DNA of 64,000 bases. Source: Cryptomeria japonica. Lineage: Eukaryota > Streptophyta > Pinopsida > Cupressales > Cupressaceae. The translations under genes and the position numbers were made by a program. The notes beneath the pieces were generated by a model. It saw nothing but the letters and a program-made list of their open reading frames with translations. It was not told the origin of the DNA and searched no databases. Where the stretch lies: positions 231,560,396-231,624,395 of the forward strand of contig NC_081406.1 of NCBI RefSeq assembly GCF_030272615.1. The letters run 5' to 3'. Positions 35,706 to 46,563 of the stretch are shown here, piece after piece (position 1 is the stretch's first letter; every line of letters begins with the position of its first letter).

Positions 35706-37145
35706 TGTAGGCGTATAAATCTGACCACTTTCCTAAATGAATATTTAGTATTCATTTTAACCCCATTCCCTTTATTAATTAAATTCTATTTAATTAATTT
35801 CTTCACATTCATCTATTTAACTAAATGAATTACTCAATTTATTTAATTAAGTTCACTTAAACCTTTTCTCCCCTTTAATTAAATAAATTACTTTATTTAA
35901 TTAATTCCCCTTTCTCCCTTTTTAATTAAATTTACATTTAATTAAATTGATCCTTGCAAATAAATAAATCTAATTTATTTATTTAAATCCCCCACTTGTA
36001 TTTATGCAAGTTGCATCTATTTTGTTGAAATAAAGTAATTTTATCTTAATTAAAATCCTCCTCCATCCACTTGCATTTTCCTACATCTCCCACTTGCCTC
36101 CTAAACTCCCTTCTAGATTCTTCTAATCACTTCCAATTTATCCTAACTCATCTCCTACTTATTGTCACATTCCTAAACAAAGAGAATTCACATCTCAAAG
36201 CCTCCAAAGTCTTTGAAATGCATTAAAGGCTTTATGTCTTCAACAAGTTAACCCTCAAAGTCTTCCTAACCATTTATGGTTAACTCAACCTTTCCACATG
36301 GTTAGAGAATTTCTCTTTAACTTAACCCTCTTCTAACCCAAGGGTCTCATCAAGTATTCATGGCTTTAACCTTGGTTATCCCTTTAAACCTTGCACAAGA
36401 GTTAACCCCTTGGGTATAAGCTTTATCCATTGGATAACCCTAACCTAACCTTAACCCTTACCTCCTAAGGTAACCTTCATGTCTTCTCAAGAATTTAATG
36501 CTTCTTACATCTCCTCTCAAGAAACCTCTTGTTGACAATTGTCACCATTTCATTGGTGAGAATTGTAAACATGGATTGATTAACTTTCAATCCTAGCCCT
36601 TGTTAAGATTATCCAATCTTGACCATCCATTGCCCTATTTTCCCTATAAATAGAGCTCTCATTCTTCATTTTTAAAAATGGAATCAAGTCTTTTGTGCAT
36701 CAAACTTATAGTCTAATTACTAAGAATTTTAGCCTCTCTTTGTTAAATCATCATAATAGCATTTAGAAGCATTTTACATATCATAGAATATCCATGCTAG
36801 ACTAGTATATCATATTAGGATAAATTTGCTAATCCTTAATCTTATCAGCATCTTTATGCTAGCTTAATAATTATAGTTTCAATATCATACATGTCTTAGA
36901 ATGCATGCATACATATAAATCAAACATCACTCGTTCTTGAGGTTGTCATTCCTAAGTCATTTTGCTCAGTGATCTGAGAGCAAAACATTGACTTTAGGGA
37001 TCCTATGAGATAGAGAACAATGGGACACCCCTTAGAAAGTAGAACTATTTCAAATAGTTCATATACTTGCACCAAGAGTCTCATTGATGTGTGGGTCTTT
37101 TGAATCTAAATTTTATGTTTTTGTCGCCCTCATTCCCCGCATATA
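35706..37145 (+). repeat. 3' LTR of the tRNA-Lys element
   Basis: Same length as the 5' LTR (1,440 bp), with scattered substitutions. It keeps the likely original start TGTAGGCG. Hairpin at 35735-35757, TATAAATA at 36645-36652. Both LTR copies end CATATA rather than the usual ...CA. Confidence 0.94.
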
Positions 37146-37150
37146 GAAAC

Positions 37151-37284
37151 TATAAGATAAAATCTAAGGCATCCACTACAAGATAAATAACTAGCAAGGA
37201 TAATCTCAAGGCTATCCCAAGCTACAATACTGTTATGCACAAAAGGATCAACATGAAACCAGATTACCTGGTGTATAAACATGG
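37151..37284 (-). other. Chromovirus 5' untranslated leader
   Basis: Sequence between the PBS and the start of gag, separated from gag by the tRNA-Lys element. It shows no ORF of note. Confidence 0.6.
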
Positions 37285-37296
37285 GCTCTAATACCA
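37285..37296 (-). promoter_or_regulatory. Chromovirus primer-binding site (initiator tRNA-Met)
   Basis: Minus strand TGGTATTAGAGC, one base from the canonical TGGTATCAGAGC, two bases inside the LTR edge at 37299. It sets the element orientation independently of the pol reading. Confidence 0.88.
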
Positions 37297-37298
37297 AA

Positions 37299-37537
37299 TG
37301 TAATGTCTGCCAAAATACCCTAAGAAACTAACCAACTAAACAAATAAAATAGAGATAAAAACAAAAATTAAGATCTACTCTCCACATGCACAACTAACAT
37401 AATATCCAATAAATGCATAAATCATTAAATCATGAACATAATAATATAACAACGCAAGCAGAAGTAAACTCACTACACATAGATATTATTCCTAGGGTAT
37501 CTCAATGTCATTGTTTAACATAACACTAAGAACATAC

Positions 37538-37585
<48 letters not shown>

Positions 37586-38036
37586 ATATATATATATATA
37601 TCTATATATATATATATATATATATAGATATATATATATATATCTATATATTCTACTATATCCTATTCCTATATCAATTATAACATTCATCCCTATCAAG
37701 AACAAAGGAAAATATCCATTAACTATACTAATAATGTGTCGCTACATCCCAATTACCATTAATATCTTAGATTCATTTTAATACTCCAAATCCAAATGTT
37801 CCTACCCCGTGCCTACCCCATAATTCCTTCATCAAAAACATAACTACTTCATTTCCATAAGAGAAGAACTACACCATCTAGCATGTTACTCATTTCACAA
37901 TTTCGTTAAAATAAAGTAAGATCAATGAAAGTACATCATCAAATACCAACAAGAACCATAATCACTACCATAAAAATAATCATCCATTACATAGCATGTC
38001 TTACAAGATCAAGATGCATAGCCTCCAACTACAAAT
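37299..38036 (-). repeat. Chromovirus 5' LTR, piece 1
   Basis: Aligns with 9677-10310. Starts TGTAATGTCTGCC. Includes a (TA)n/TCTATA microsatellite (37533-37660) absent from the other LTR. It ends with the hAT TSD CTACAAAT (38029-38036). Confidence 0.93.
37533..37660. repeat. CATA/TA microsatellite
   Basis: (CATA)n followed by (TA)n with interspersed TCTATA and TAGATA. The other LTR at the matching place has only GAACATGAATATAAATAAG, so the expansion happened in this copy. Confidence 0.95.
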
Positions 38037-39075
38037 TAGGGATAACTTTAAGAAACCACCCCCCGGGCAACTGTGTAAAATCTTGGCGAATCAGACTTTA
38101 TTTTCGGGGGAAAATTTTCAAATCGATGGCAAAAAAAAATTTTAAAATGGGGGAAAAAATTATTTTGTATTGGCGATTTTTTTCTAGGGTACAATAATTC
38201 CATAAATTTCTGGCGAATAATACCTTGTTCTATGGGGAAATATTTATTGTGGGAGGTGAATAATTTTTGTTAAAAGGAACAAATATATAATTGTATGAGC
38301 GAAAATTTTTACTCCGAAGGAAAATTTATTTAAATGTATTGGCGATTTTTATCCACAGCTTGAAAATTATTTAAATGTATTGGCAAATATTTTGTTATTT
38401 ATGGAAAAATATATAATTTATTGGTGATTTCATGAATTCATTGTCATTAATAGACAAGGCACATCACATAAATCCATAATACAATGAGTCCGAACTCTGC
38501 ACGATATATCAATAAGTGCGGCCTCTTTGACACGTGAAGGGTGACACATACCTAAAATCTATCAATGATTTTAAACCGTTCGATGATCGTAGATCAATGG
38601 CCGGTTTTATTTCGGCCCAATTTTTTGAACAGAACATAGCTCACCAGAAAGTGCCCGGAATGGAATTGGATTCAATAGACACGTATCAAATGTCACGAAC
38701 CACGATCGATAATTTTGTTCATTTAATATGTATCTATTCACTTACGACAATCCATTATGTCCCCACGACTTCCAATGTGATACTTGCCAATTTGGTACTG
38801 GTTCATAGTTGTTTCCATTTTCGCATAATAGTGCATTTATGGGAAAAATTTGTAGAGATACGAAAGATTTAAAAAAATTTATAGCAGTTAACATGGTTAA
38901 AGAAGTAATTATTACAATCAAGAGCTTCAACAATTTATATACGATCTCTGCTTCTTTCATCTTCAATTAACCTTTGCCGTTTGGTATTTAAATCATTGGA
39001 GCTTCATCTCACATTATTTTAGGTTTATAGGCTCAGATAACCAAGTTGTTTAATTTGTTAATCTATTTTCTCAAG
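38037..39075. repeat. hAT left subterminal region with TTGGCGA motifs
   Basis: No gene. The motif TTGGCGA(A/T)T, or a close variant, recurs near 38084, 38168, 38212, 38338, 38378 and 38427, mainly in the first 400 bases. Such subterminal arrays are usual transposase binding sites in hAT elements. Confidence 0.7.
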
Positions 39076-39591
39076 ATGGACACTCCCATCCGCTTGAGAA
39101 GCATTTCTGCAAAGGACCAAAGAGCCTTTCTAGGCTTCATTAGAGACCCAACCCTCCAATCTGTCTGCAATGAGGTTGGGTCATTCACCAATGAGGCTAT
39201 GTGGATGGTGCTGGACAGAGAGTTTCTGCGAAACGAAAATAGGTACCGTGTTAACATGGACATTACATCCCGCTTATTAGCATCTCTTCTGGACCTAGGA
39301 GAAGACAAGGTGGATATGCTAATGCTGTTGAGGAAGGTTTTTAAGGAAGACTTCCTTGGAGACAACATTACTCTTGTCATCCTTGCAGAAGTAGGGGTGG
39401 GGATCCCTTGGGCGAGTGAATTATCCAAGCTTCTCCTCCCTGACCAAGCAGTGTCAGTGGCCAAGCAACCGTTTCTCCTAAACCTGAATGCGGAACAGTT
39501 GACGCATCACAAAAAATGGGCGCGGATTGGCAGGGACTTCCTCTGGAAAATGGTTCCTCCTAGACCACTTTCCAAACTACATGTGGCTTGA
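39076..39591 (+). CDS. hAT cargo ORF, 171 codons, unknown
   Basis: A clean frame from ATG at 39076 (MDTPIRLRSISAKDQRAFLGF) to TGA at 39589-39591. Landmarks are RYRVNMDITSRLLASLLDLGE, KVDMLMLLRKVF and VILAEVGVGIPW. It looks like a globular helical protein. I do not recognise the family. It resembles the product of the opposite-strand fragment at 40300-40880, so it is probably a captured and duplicated gene. Region 39592-40289 to its right holds nothing I can name. Confidence 0.55.
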   Translation: MDTPIRLRSISAKDQRAFLGFIRDPTLQSVCNEVGSFTNEAMWMVLDREFLRNENRYRVNMDITSRLLASLLDLGEDKVDMLMLLRKVFKEDFLGDNITLVILAEVGVGIPWASELSKLLLPDQAVSVAKQPFLLNLNAEQLTHHKKWARIGRDFLWKMVPPRPLSKLHVA

Positions 39592-40299
39592 AGAATTCTC
39601 TCATCTTATGTTGTCTGAAGAATTCTACATGGAAGGAGGGCTAGATTCTTAGGGCAAAATTGTAAACAATTCCACTACCTGTGCCCTAGCCCCGCCTGCC
39701 TGTAGTTTTTTTTCCTATGTCCTTGAACCCTAACAGGCTAAGTGACAGTGGCTCACTCATTTTGGCTTTTAAGTTTTTTGGGGACTCAAGTCTCAAACGA
39801 AAAAATTGTAAATTTCAAAAGCATAAATATTAATGATAATTTTTTAAATTCCAGTTTGTTTCAGTTTGCCTCTTACAGTCTTATGGATATAAAAATGCTT
39901 TCTATGATTCTATTTCATTTTTATTAATTAATTTCTTTCAAATGCTTTTTGTATATGAGCTACGTTATTTCAATTATTTGTTAAACAATGGAAATAAATT
40001 TAATACTGTGATCTTTTTTATGTAATGCTATAAAAAAAAAATCAGTTTGCTCCATTAATTATTTGTACATTGAATATGGTTGATTATAATTTTATAAATA
40101 TACAGCCATTCGAAATACAAAATTTCAAAAGTTTGAAGATACAAAAGTTTATCGGTAAAGGTTTTTTCATTCTATTAATTCAAAAGTGTCAAGATACAAA
40201 ATTTGCAGTCATTCATGCATAAACGTAGACAGAGAGAAAACCATACTACCCAGAGCTTATAACAAGAAGACAAAAAACCAATTCATTGCTGATAGGCCG

Positions 40300-40880
40300 C
40301 TCACTCAGTCTCACTATCCCCCTGGGTCACCTCCTCCCAATCCCTTCCCTCCTCGAAGGTTGATGCTTTGGCTTTCCCTTTTGTCGCTTCAGCTTTCATT
40401 TTTGGAATGTAGTTTAGGCACCTGAAGCCAGGGTCGTCCTCCAAGCTTGCCAGTAGCTGTATGGCCCTTCCTTCTTGAGCCCTATCTCTCAATTCCCTAC
40501 CAACCTCCATCCTTTCCACCACATGAAAAGCCTTCAGGACTTCATCCACCCTGGTTAATTTCACAAAGAGTTTCATCACTTCCCACCCCACTCAGGCATG
40601 TTCACGACACTGGTATTTGATTTCATCCTCTGGGCCACGAATAAAAGGAAGTAATTCATCTTGGTCGTCCCCTTCCTTAATTTGAATGCCAACTCTCAGC
40701 ACCACCCACTCCAAGATTCAATCCAGGTTAATCAAAAACTCCCCATCAATCAATTTGACCAATGTGAGTTTCTACCTCTGGTTCGAATTCACAGGCCCAC
40801 GCCAGAATCAAAGAGTAAACCTCCATGTTAGTTCGATACCAATGATAGACCCGTAAAGTCACAATAGGTACCTTGGGGTC
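40300..40880 (-). pseudogene. hAT cargo fragment related to 39076-39591, opposite strand
   Basis: The minus-strand reading gives HWYRTNMEVYSLILAWACEF, then LTLVKLIDGEFLINL, EWVVLRVGIQIKEG, LLPFIRGPEDEIKY and a charged tail ending in KATKGKAKAS-like residues (40301-40591). At least two stops and a frame change break it. The segment YR.NM...LA, a short gap, K....LL..F, then a V-G-I motif, parallels the plus-strand ORF. The rest of 40881-41440 is non-coding. Confidence 0.5.
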
Positions 40881-41442
40881 CCTCAGCCGTTAGATGAGGA
40901 AAGATCAACGGCTTAGGGTGGATTTCGGCCCGAATGTGGGAAGTGAACACATTTGGGAGAACTTCGCCCAGAATTGAACGTATTACATTTAATGTCCTCA
41001 GAATTTATACAACATGATTCATAATGTCCTCGGAATTTATACTGAAGTAATGAATGTTTTGTCCTTCGGCATTGAATAGTTATTAATAGTAATTAATAAA
41101 ATTACAACATGATTCTAGATATTTTTCCCTTTAGGTTTTACTTTTCTACTTTTCAGATTTTTCAAAATAAGACCTGTAAAGTATTTTTCCCTTTAGTCTT
41201 TCATTTCATGGACAAACCTGTAAATCAAGGGAGATTCAGAAACAACTACTAGATTGAGGAATGCAAGTTGCAACAGAGACTGTCTGCGCCAATCTAGTGA
41301 AATAGAAATTCCAATTTCCAGGTAAAATCTAGAACACCTACATCCCACCTTTTTTGCTTTTGGTAATCTTATGGTCCAATTTGAGGGTTAGCATTTTTAG
41401 GTTTTTATCTAGCATTATTTTGAATTGCTAACAATAATAGTG

Positions 41443-42662
41443 ATGGGGAAAATGGGAAGTAGTAGTTCAACAAGAAGCCAAGTGAAAAACAAAATGTACC
41501 TAAGCGAACTGGTTAAAACACCAGGTTTCACTGATGAATACCATGATATTTATGACCCTGCTATCCATGGTGAAAAGTGTATCACAGATATTAGATATAC
41601 ATTGTCTAGTAAGGCGGGAGATGCATCCAGGGCAAAATTTACTATTTTCAACCCAATGTTACAACAAAAAACAAATAAAATCGCATCGTGGAATGTTGGA
41701 TTGGGAAGCATGGTGTTACCTGAAGTATTCCCTTGCCCTGATTTGTCATGGTTTGCGCCAAAAATTATGATGAAGATAAAAAAGAAATTGTCAATAAAAA
41801 TACAAAAGAGGAAATTCTATCCATAAATGAGGGAGAATTTGCTCGTTTGTTGAACCTAGGATTTGAAGCCCAAAACTCAAACGTCCAAATTGACCTTGAA
41901 AAGTTGGCAAGGAATTATGAGAGTCTCGATCCAAGTTGCAAAGATTCATTTGTCAAAGCTCTAATAAAGAGTGGTAGTGGTAGTGGTATTGTGTTGGATC
42001 AGAATCATAAGCCTCCTTATGATTCTAACATTTTTGTTCCATGGTTTCGGGATAGTATTTCCTTGCTGTCGTTTTGCCTAGGATTGGAAAATGATAGGGA
42101 AGTGGGTGCAAGCCTTCTTGAAATGATTTATAATATCCATTGTGCAAGTCAGCCAGTAAGATATAATTTTATTGAGTACATTGTAAAATCCATGCAAAAA
42201 CAATTACTACTGATCAAAAAAGGGTCCTGTAAGACATTTAGGTTCTCATCCTACTTGTGTTATCTCCTTCTATCCAAGTATCGTGCAATATTCAAGACCA
42301 ACAAGCTTCAAATTGTGAGATATAAGATTTATGAGAAGACTGGGAAGAGAACAGAGTGTCCAATATATGATTGGACCCCAAAGATAAGGATGCATGGTAA
42401 CAAAAAGAACTACAACCATTTTGCAAACTTCTTTTTGGCACCAATGTATAATGAAATTACAAGCACTCCAATGCCTAGGTTGTCTGTGTCTTATAGAGAT
42501 TGCATTCAACTCGGAAGTCAAATAGAATTGGCTGACTAGTTCTTCATGGAAGAATTCACAGTGTTAAGGTTTTATGGATCAGCAGTAAAACTATACAGAC
42601 TTCCAATACATGTGACAGAGAGGGTATTTGCATTAGAGTATGTACGGAAATTGGAGAGCATA
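41443..42662 (+). pseudogene. hAT cargo gene, N-terminal part (unknown domain)
   Basis: Starts MGKMGSSSSTRSQVKNKMYL. One frame runs to about 41760; there an A-rich run (CCAAAAATT) shifts the frame, and the protein continues as KEEILSINEGEFARLLNLGFE and SIELD-type residues to TAG at 42537-42539. It then continues in the same frame (FFMEEFTVLRFYGSAVKLY) to TAG at 42660-42662. Contents suggest a globular domain (FRDSISLLSFCLGLENDREVG, FSSYLCYLLLSKYRAIF). I do not recognise it. It probably belongs with the following pieces as one gene transcribed towards the transposase gene. Confidence 0.55.
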
Positions 42663-42862
42663 GATAGGCACTTCCATGGTTAGTAAAAGAAGGGCATATT
42701 TCCTTCCTTTCCTTTCTCATATGGAGGGTTCACATTTGAGAGAAAAGCATTCAATGTGGCACATGATTTTTTGACAGTTTTAACTTTGGTGATGAGGGTC
42801 TTTGGCAGTATGATCTAATCGGTGTAGTTCAAGCAAGGCTTAAGAAAAATGGGAACTCTTCA

Positions 42863-44449
42863 GTGTTATGTCAACATGAAAGTAAACCATTGCTAGAAAA
42901 GCTTAGAAACAAGGACTCCTATGATGAGGTTAAAAAAGAGATGGAGAAAATTGCAGCTGACAATAACATTTCAATAGAAGAAATTTCATCACAAATTATG
43001 GCATTGCACACACAAAGGACAACAGAGGAGGGTCGGGGCATCCAAAATAGGAGGTCCTACAATTTCTACCTAAAATTCGCTAATCCATCTAAGAAAACTA
43101 TTCCCAAATCAATTCTTCATGAATGTAAAGAGAATTATTGGACTCAAACCAAAATAAATGATTTTTGGACTATGAGGAGGAATCTCGGTGAACCAAAGAC
43201 AAGTACAGAATTTGAGAGCATCGACGAGGATGCAAAGTTTAGAAAATTGTGGAATATGGAGCATCCCACAACATCATATGACAGGAGTGAAGATGTTGAT
43301 CAGTATGAGCCCGAGGTTGAGCCCACTCAAACAACTACTACAGTCCCTAAAATATTAGGTGCATTCCATGGGGCAATGAAAGACAAATATAGAAAAGGGG
43401 CAAGCATTGTGGAAAAAATGGGATTTGAAGGTGGTGGTCTAGGTCCCAGAGGAGAGGGCATTTGGTATCCACTTCAGGTACAAATTCCATCAGGGTCAAA
43501 ATCAAAAGGTCCTTATAAACCAGTCATTAGACTTGATTTTTCAGATTCATCACTAATAGGTACTACTCATTACCCTCAAAATCCACCTACATTTGTTTCA
43601 GGTTCAAATCCACAACCACCACCACATCATGGTATTCCCATTGGTGGTGAATCAAGTGCCACTACCACTGGTGGAGAATCTGGGGATAGTATTCCTATTA
43701 TTGTTTAGTCAAGTGTCGCTGTGATTGGTGATTTTGGCATGGGTACTACTACTGATACTAGTTGTCTTGGTGTTGGACAAGGGCAACAACAAAATATCTC
43801 TCGTGGGAGGCCACTAGAGGTAGATACTCAATCTCATACTATTGAGAATCCTATATCAAGTGCCACTAACACTACAAATCAATCATTTGCAGCTTCAGAT
43901 CACACAACTCAAAAAACTATGAAAACTACACATGAAAGTGTCAGTGGGAGTGGGACAACATCAGGAACTATTGTTGGTAATCATGGTCAAGCATTAGTTA
44001 AAATCATAGGAATAAGTGGAACTGGAGCTTATGGTATTCCTATGTCACCTTTCAAACATTCAATTTCTTCAGCAAGCCCAGATTTTCAATTTCGTGATTA
44101 CTATGAAAAATATGAACACAAAAAAAAAGAAAATAAAGAAAAAAAGAAATCATTTCATAGGGTTTCTGTGTCTGAAGTTGTAAATGAACAGCCTGCAAGG
44201 AACAGGGTATTTCCAACATATGACCCACAGAAAGATATGACGGAGTTCATGGTTGTTATGCCCTCGGCCCCATCTAAAGATAAAAATCCACCACACAGTC
44301 AAATAGACCCCTCTCAATTTCAAGTTAGCACCCTCCAAATGGATTTTTCCAAAGTACATAATGTGGACAAAATTAATGTGTCAAAAAGGACTAACGAAGT
44401 GGTCTACACTTCACTGCTAAAGGTGGAGAGAGAGAGAGAAAAAAAATAA
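42863..44449 (+). pseudogene. hAT cargo gene, middle part with G-patch
   Basis: A 528-codon frame with one TAG at 43706-43708. It holds a helical start (EVKKEMEKIAADNNISIEEI), an FYLKFANPSKK segment, and at about 43390-43485 a G-patch: KGASIVEKMGFEGGGLGPRG followed by EGIWYPLQV, with the expected glycines and aromatic residue. The rest is low-complexity Ser/Thr/Gly/Pro and a basic stretch (KKKENKEKKK). G-patch modules act with RNA helicases or bind nucleic acid. Its frame ends at 44449 at a lysine-rich run, with coiled coil continuing in another frame. Confidence 0.65.
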
Positions 44450-45547
44450 ACTGGAGAAACAAATAGAAAAGCTACAGGCAGACCTGGAAAATAAAAAAAT
44501 CAAGGAGGAAAGCAGCAGATAGCAAGTGCAATGATTTACAGAAAAGGATAAAAAATTCAAGCTTTGCAGGAGAAATTGCAAAGCAGGAGAAAAAGGATGC
44601 AAAATTGAAGGACCTGACAGAAAAAATGGCTAAAAGCAGTAAAAAATTGTTGAGAAAAAAGCCAGTTTTCAAAAATTATACAAAAGTTATGAGTCTGCTG
44701 CTACCGAAATGAAAAAATTACAGGACCTATTGGATCATGGGAAGGAAAAAGAAAAACATTTGCAAGGGGAAGTAGAGGAAGAAAGAAAAAAATGTGGACA
44801 AATGAAAGAAGACCTGCACAATGCAAATGATAAAATAAAAACTTTGGAGGATAGATTGAAAGATAATATGATAAATACAACGAAGTATATACAAGAAAAC
44901 ATTTGGTGGAAAATAATGCAGAGGAGTGAGAAGTTGTGTGAATGGTTTCAATTGACTGAAAGTATGAGACTATTTTTTATAAAAATCAAAGGGCACTATG
45001 AGAAGAGCATGCATGTTTATTCAAAAGAGGAAATGGCAAAAAAGATTCTAAAAGTAGTCTACAGTTCCAGTGACAGCTACTTGGCATCCAAGGGAATTAA
45101 GAGCCGCATTGATGCCATAGTTAAGACATCATCTATCATTCAAAAATGCTAGAAGCTAAGGGAAACATCAGAAGTTATGGAAAGTTGTGGAAAAAGATAG
45201 CGAAGCTGCAAGAAAAGAAAAATAATTTGATTAAACTTGGTTTTCCTAAGCCTGTTGACACATCAAATAAATTCATTGGAGAAGAATCTTACAAAAAAAG
45301 CATGGAGATAAAAATGAAGTTTGATTTAGACTTGCTTCCAAAGGACACAACTCCCAAAAGCTTTCTGGAATTCATCCAACCATTTACAACTCTAAATTCG
45401 GTATTGGATGAAATAGTGATGTCAAGTAAATCTTCTAAATATGGAATGTTGATGAAGTTGGAATTGACTTTCCATAGTTTACAGAATATTGACCTTCCAT
45501 CAGACGAAGAGTGGAGCACCCTACAAAACCTGACACAGTTTTCTTAA
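44450..45547 (+). pseudogene. hAT cargo gene, coiled-coil C-terminal part
   Basis: Frames covering KLEKQIEKLQADLENKK, then 44709-45152 (KLQDLLDHGKEKEKHLQGE, KIKTLEDRLKDN) and 45146-45547 (KLWKKIAKLQEKKNNLIKL) form a long charged heptad-like coiled coil. After it comes a small domain with DLDLLPKDTTPKSFLEFIQ and a final stop at 45545-45547. Several frameshifts and stops lie at 44450-44700, and one frame change near 45146. Together with the two upstream parts this implies a product of more than 1,200 residues. Confidence 0.55.
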
Positions 45548-46563
45548 GAATCATAGTATGTATTGCACAATTTTCTTCTTTTATTCTTAATTTCAAGGTT
45601 TTATGTTTTTTCTATTTTCTATTTTGCTAATCCAGCCTATGAATCTATGATGCACTCGCTATTGCTATTTTGCTAATCTAGCCTATGAATCTATGATGCA
45701 CACATTGCACAGTGCAAAACTTCAGCCAGTAAATTTGTATTCTCAAATTCTCCCTTGCTTTAACATTTATGCATTTCTCTATTTCTGATTAGTAGATTTT
45801 AGGCACTTCTATTATCTATGTTTAATTTGTCATGGCATGAATTAATATTTAATTTTGAACTCTGTTTTTTGAATAGGAGACATCAAACATGTAGCAGATG
45901 TTAAATTGCTAATACGGCCTGTGATGGCCATATAAATCCGTGTTGAGTTTGTGATTTTGATGTTCAGTGTTCACATGTTGCAAACTTGCAATTTGACCTG
46001 AAGCTATTGTTGCTCCCTTGTTTCTATAAAAGGGAATTCAGGGTCATTTGCAATTTTGCAAAGGGTTCTAAAACTTTGTATTCACTTTTGCATGGACATT
46101 GGAGAATCACATAGGAGTTGTTGTTGCTCTCTTGTTTCTATAAAAGGGAATTCAGGGTCATTTGCAAAGGGTTCTGAAACTTTGTATTCACTTCTGCAAT
46201 TGGCATGGAGAATCACACAGATTGGTGTATTACTATTGAATGAATTGTATCATTTGGCTATATTTTGAAAGAATTAATGAAAATCTAAGTTCTCGACATG
46301 TGTATTACTATTGAATGAATTGTATCATATGGTCCTGAAATGTATCACACAAATTTGAGACTCAAACATGTATAAATAAACAATAAACGTCTCTGTATCA
46401 ATAAACACATTATGGTTTTTTTTAATTATGCTATTTTAAATCTGGAAATAGAAAGTTGAAAAATACAATTACAACTCAATATTAAATTCTAATTGCAAAA
46501 AGTAATATGCTTTTGTAATATGAATGATGAGATACAGTAATAAGATTAATAAATACCAATCTC
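45548..46563. repeat. Gap between convergent hAT genes, with tandem duplications
   Basis: Shared 3' region. Contains a duplicate of about 45 bp (TTTTGCTAATC.AGCCTATGAATC, near 45626 and 45672), a duplicate of about 110 bp (TTGTTTCTATAAAAGGGAAT, near 46018 and 46130) and a shorter repeat of GTGTATTACTATTGAATGAA (near 46225 and 46300). No ORF of note. Confidence 0.75.

Larger units (their letters stand above)
22574..37145 (+). mobile_element. Complete non-autonomous gypsy (Tat-like) retrotransposon, tRNA-Lys PBS, antisense PMD cargo
   Basis: A 14,572-bp element with two LTRs of 1,440 bp and a perfect 5-bp TSD GAAAC (22569-22573 and 37146-37150). Order: LTR, PBS, long leader, ORF1, gag, protease, G-patch, antisense PMD block in two copies, PPT, LTR. 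I find no RT, RNase H or integrase anywhere inside, so it depended on another element for copying. The CHHC gag knuckle and the extra ORF before gag fit the Tat/Ogre branch. The LTRs differ by scattered substitutions, so the insertion is not very recent. Confidence 0.93.

Noticed and set aside
41443-45547. A host gene unrelated to the transposon
   Set aside because: It lies entirely within the hAT boundaries and is broken by stops and frameshifts. A captured host gene remains possible and is treated as such in the findings.
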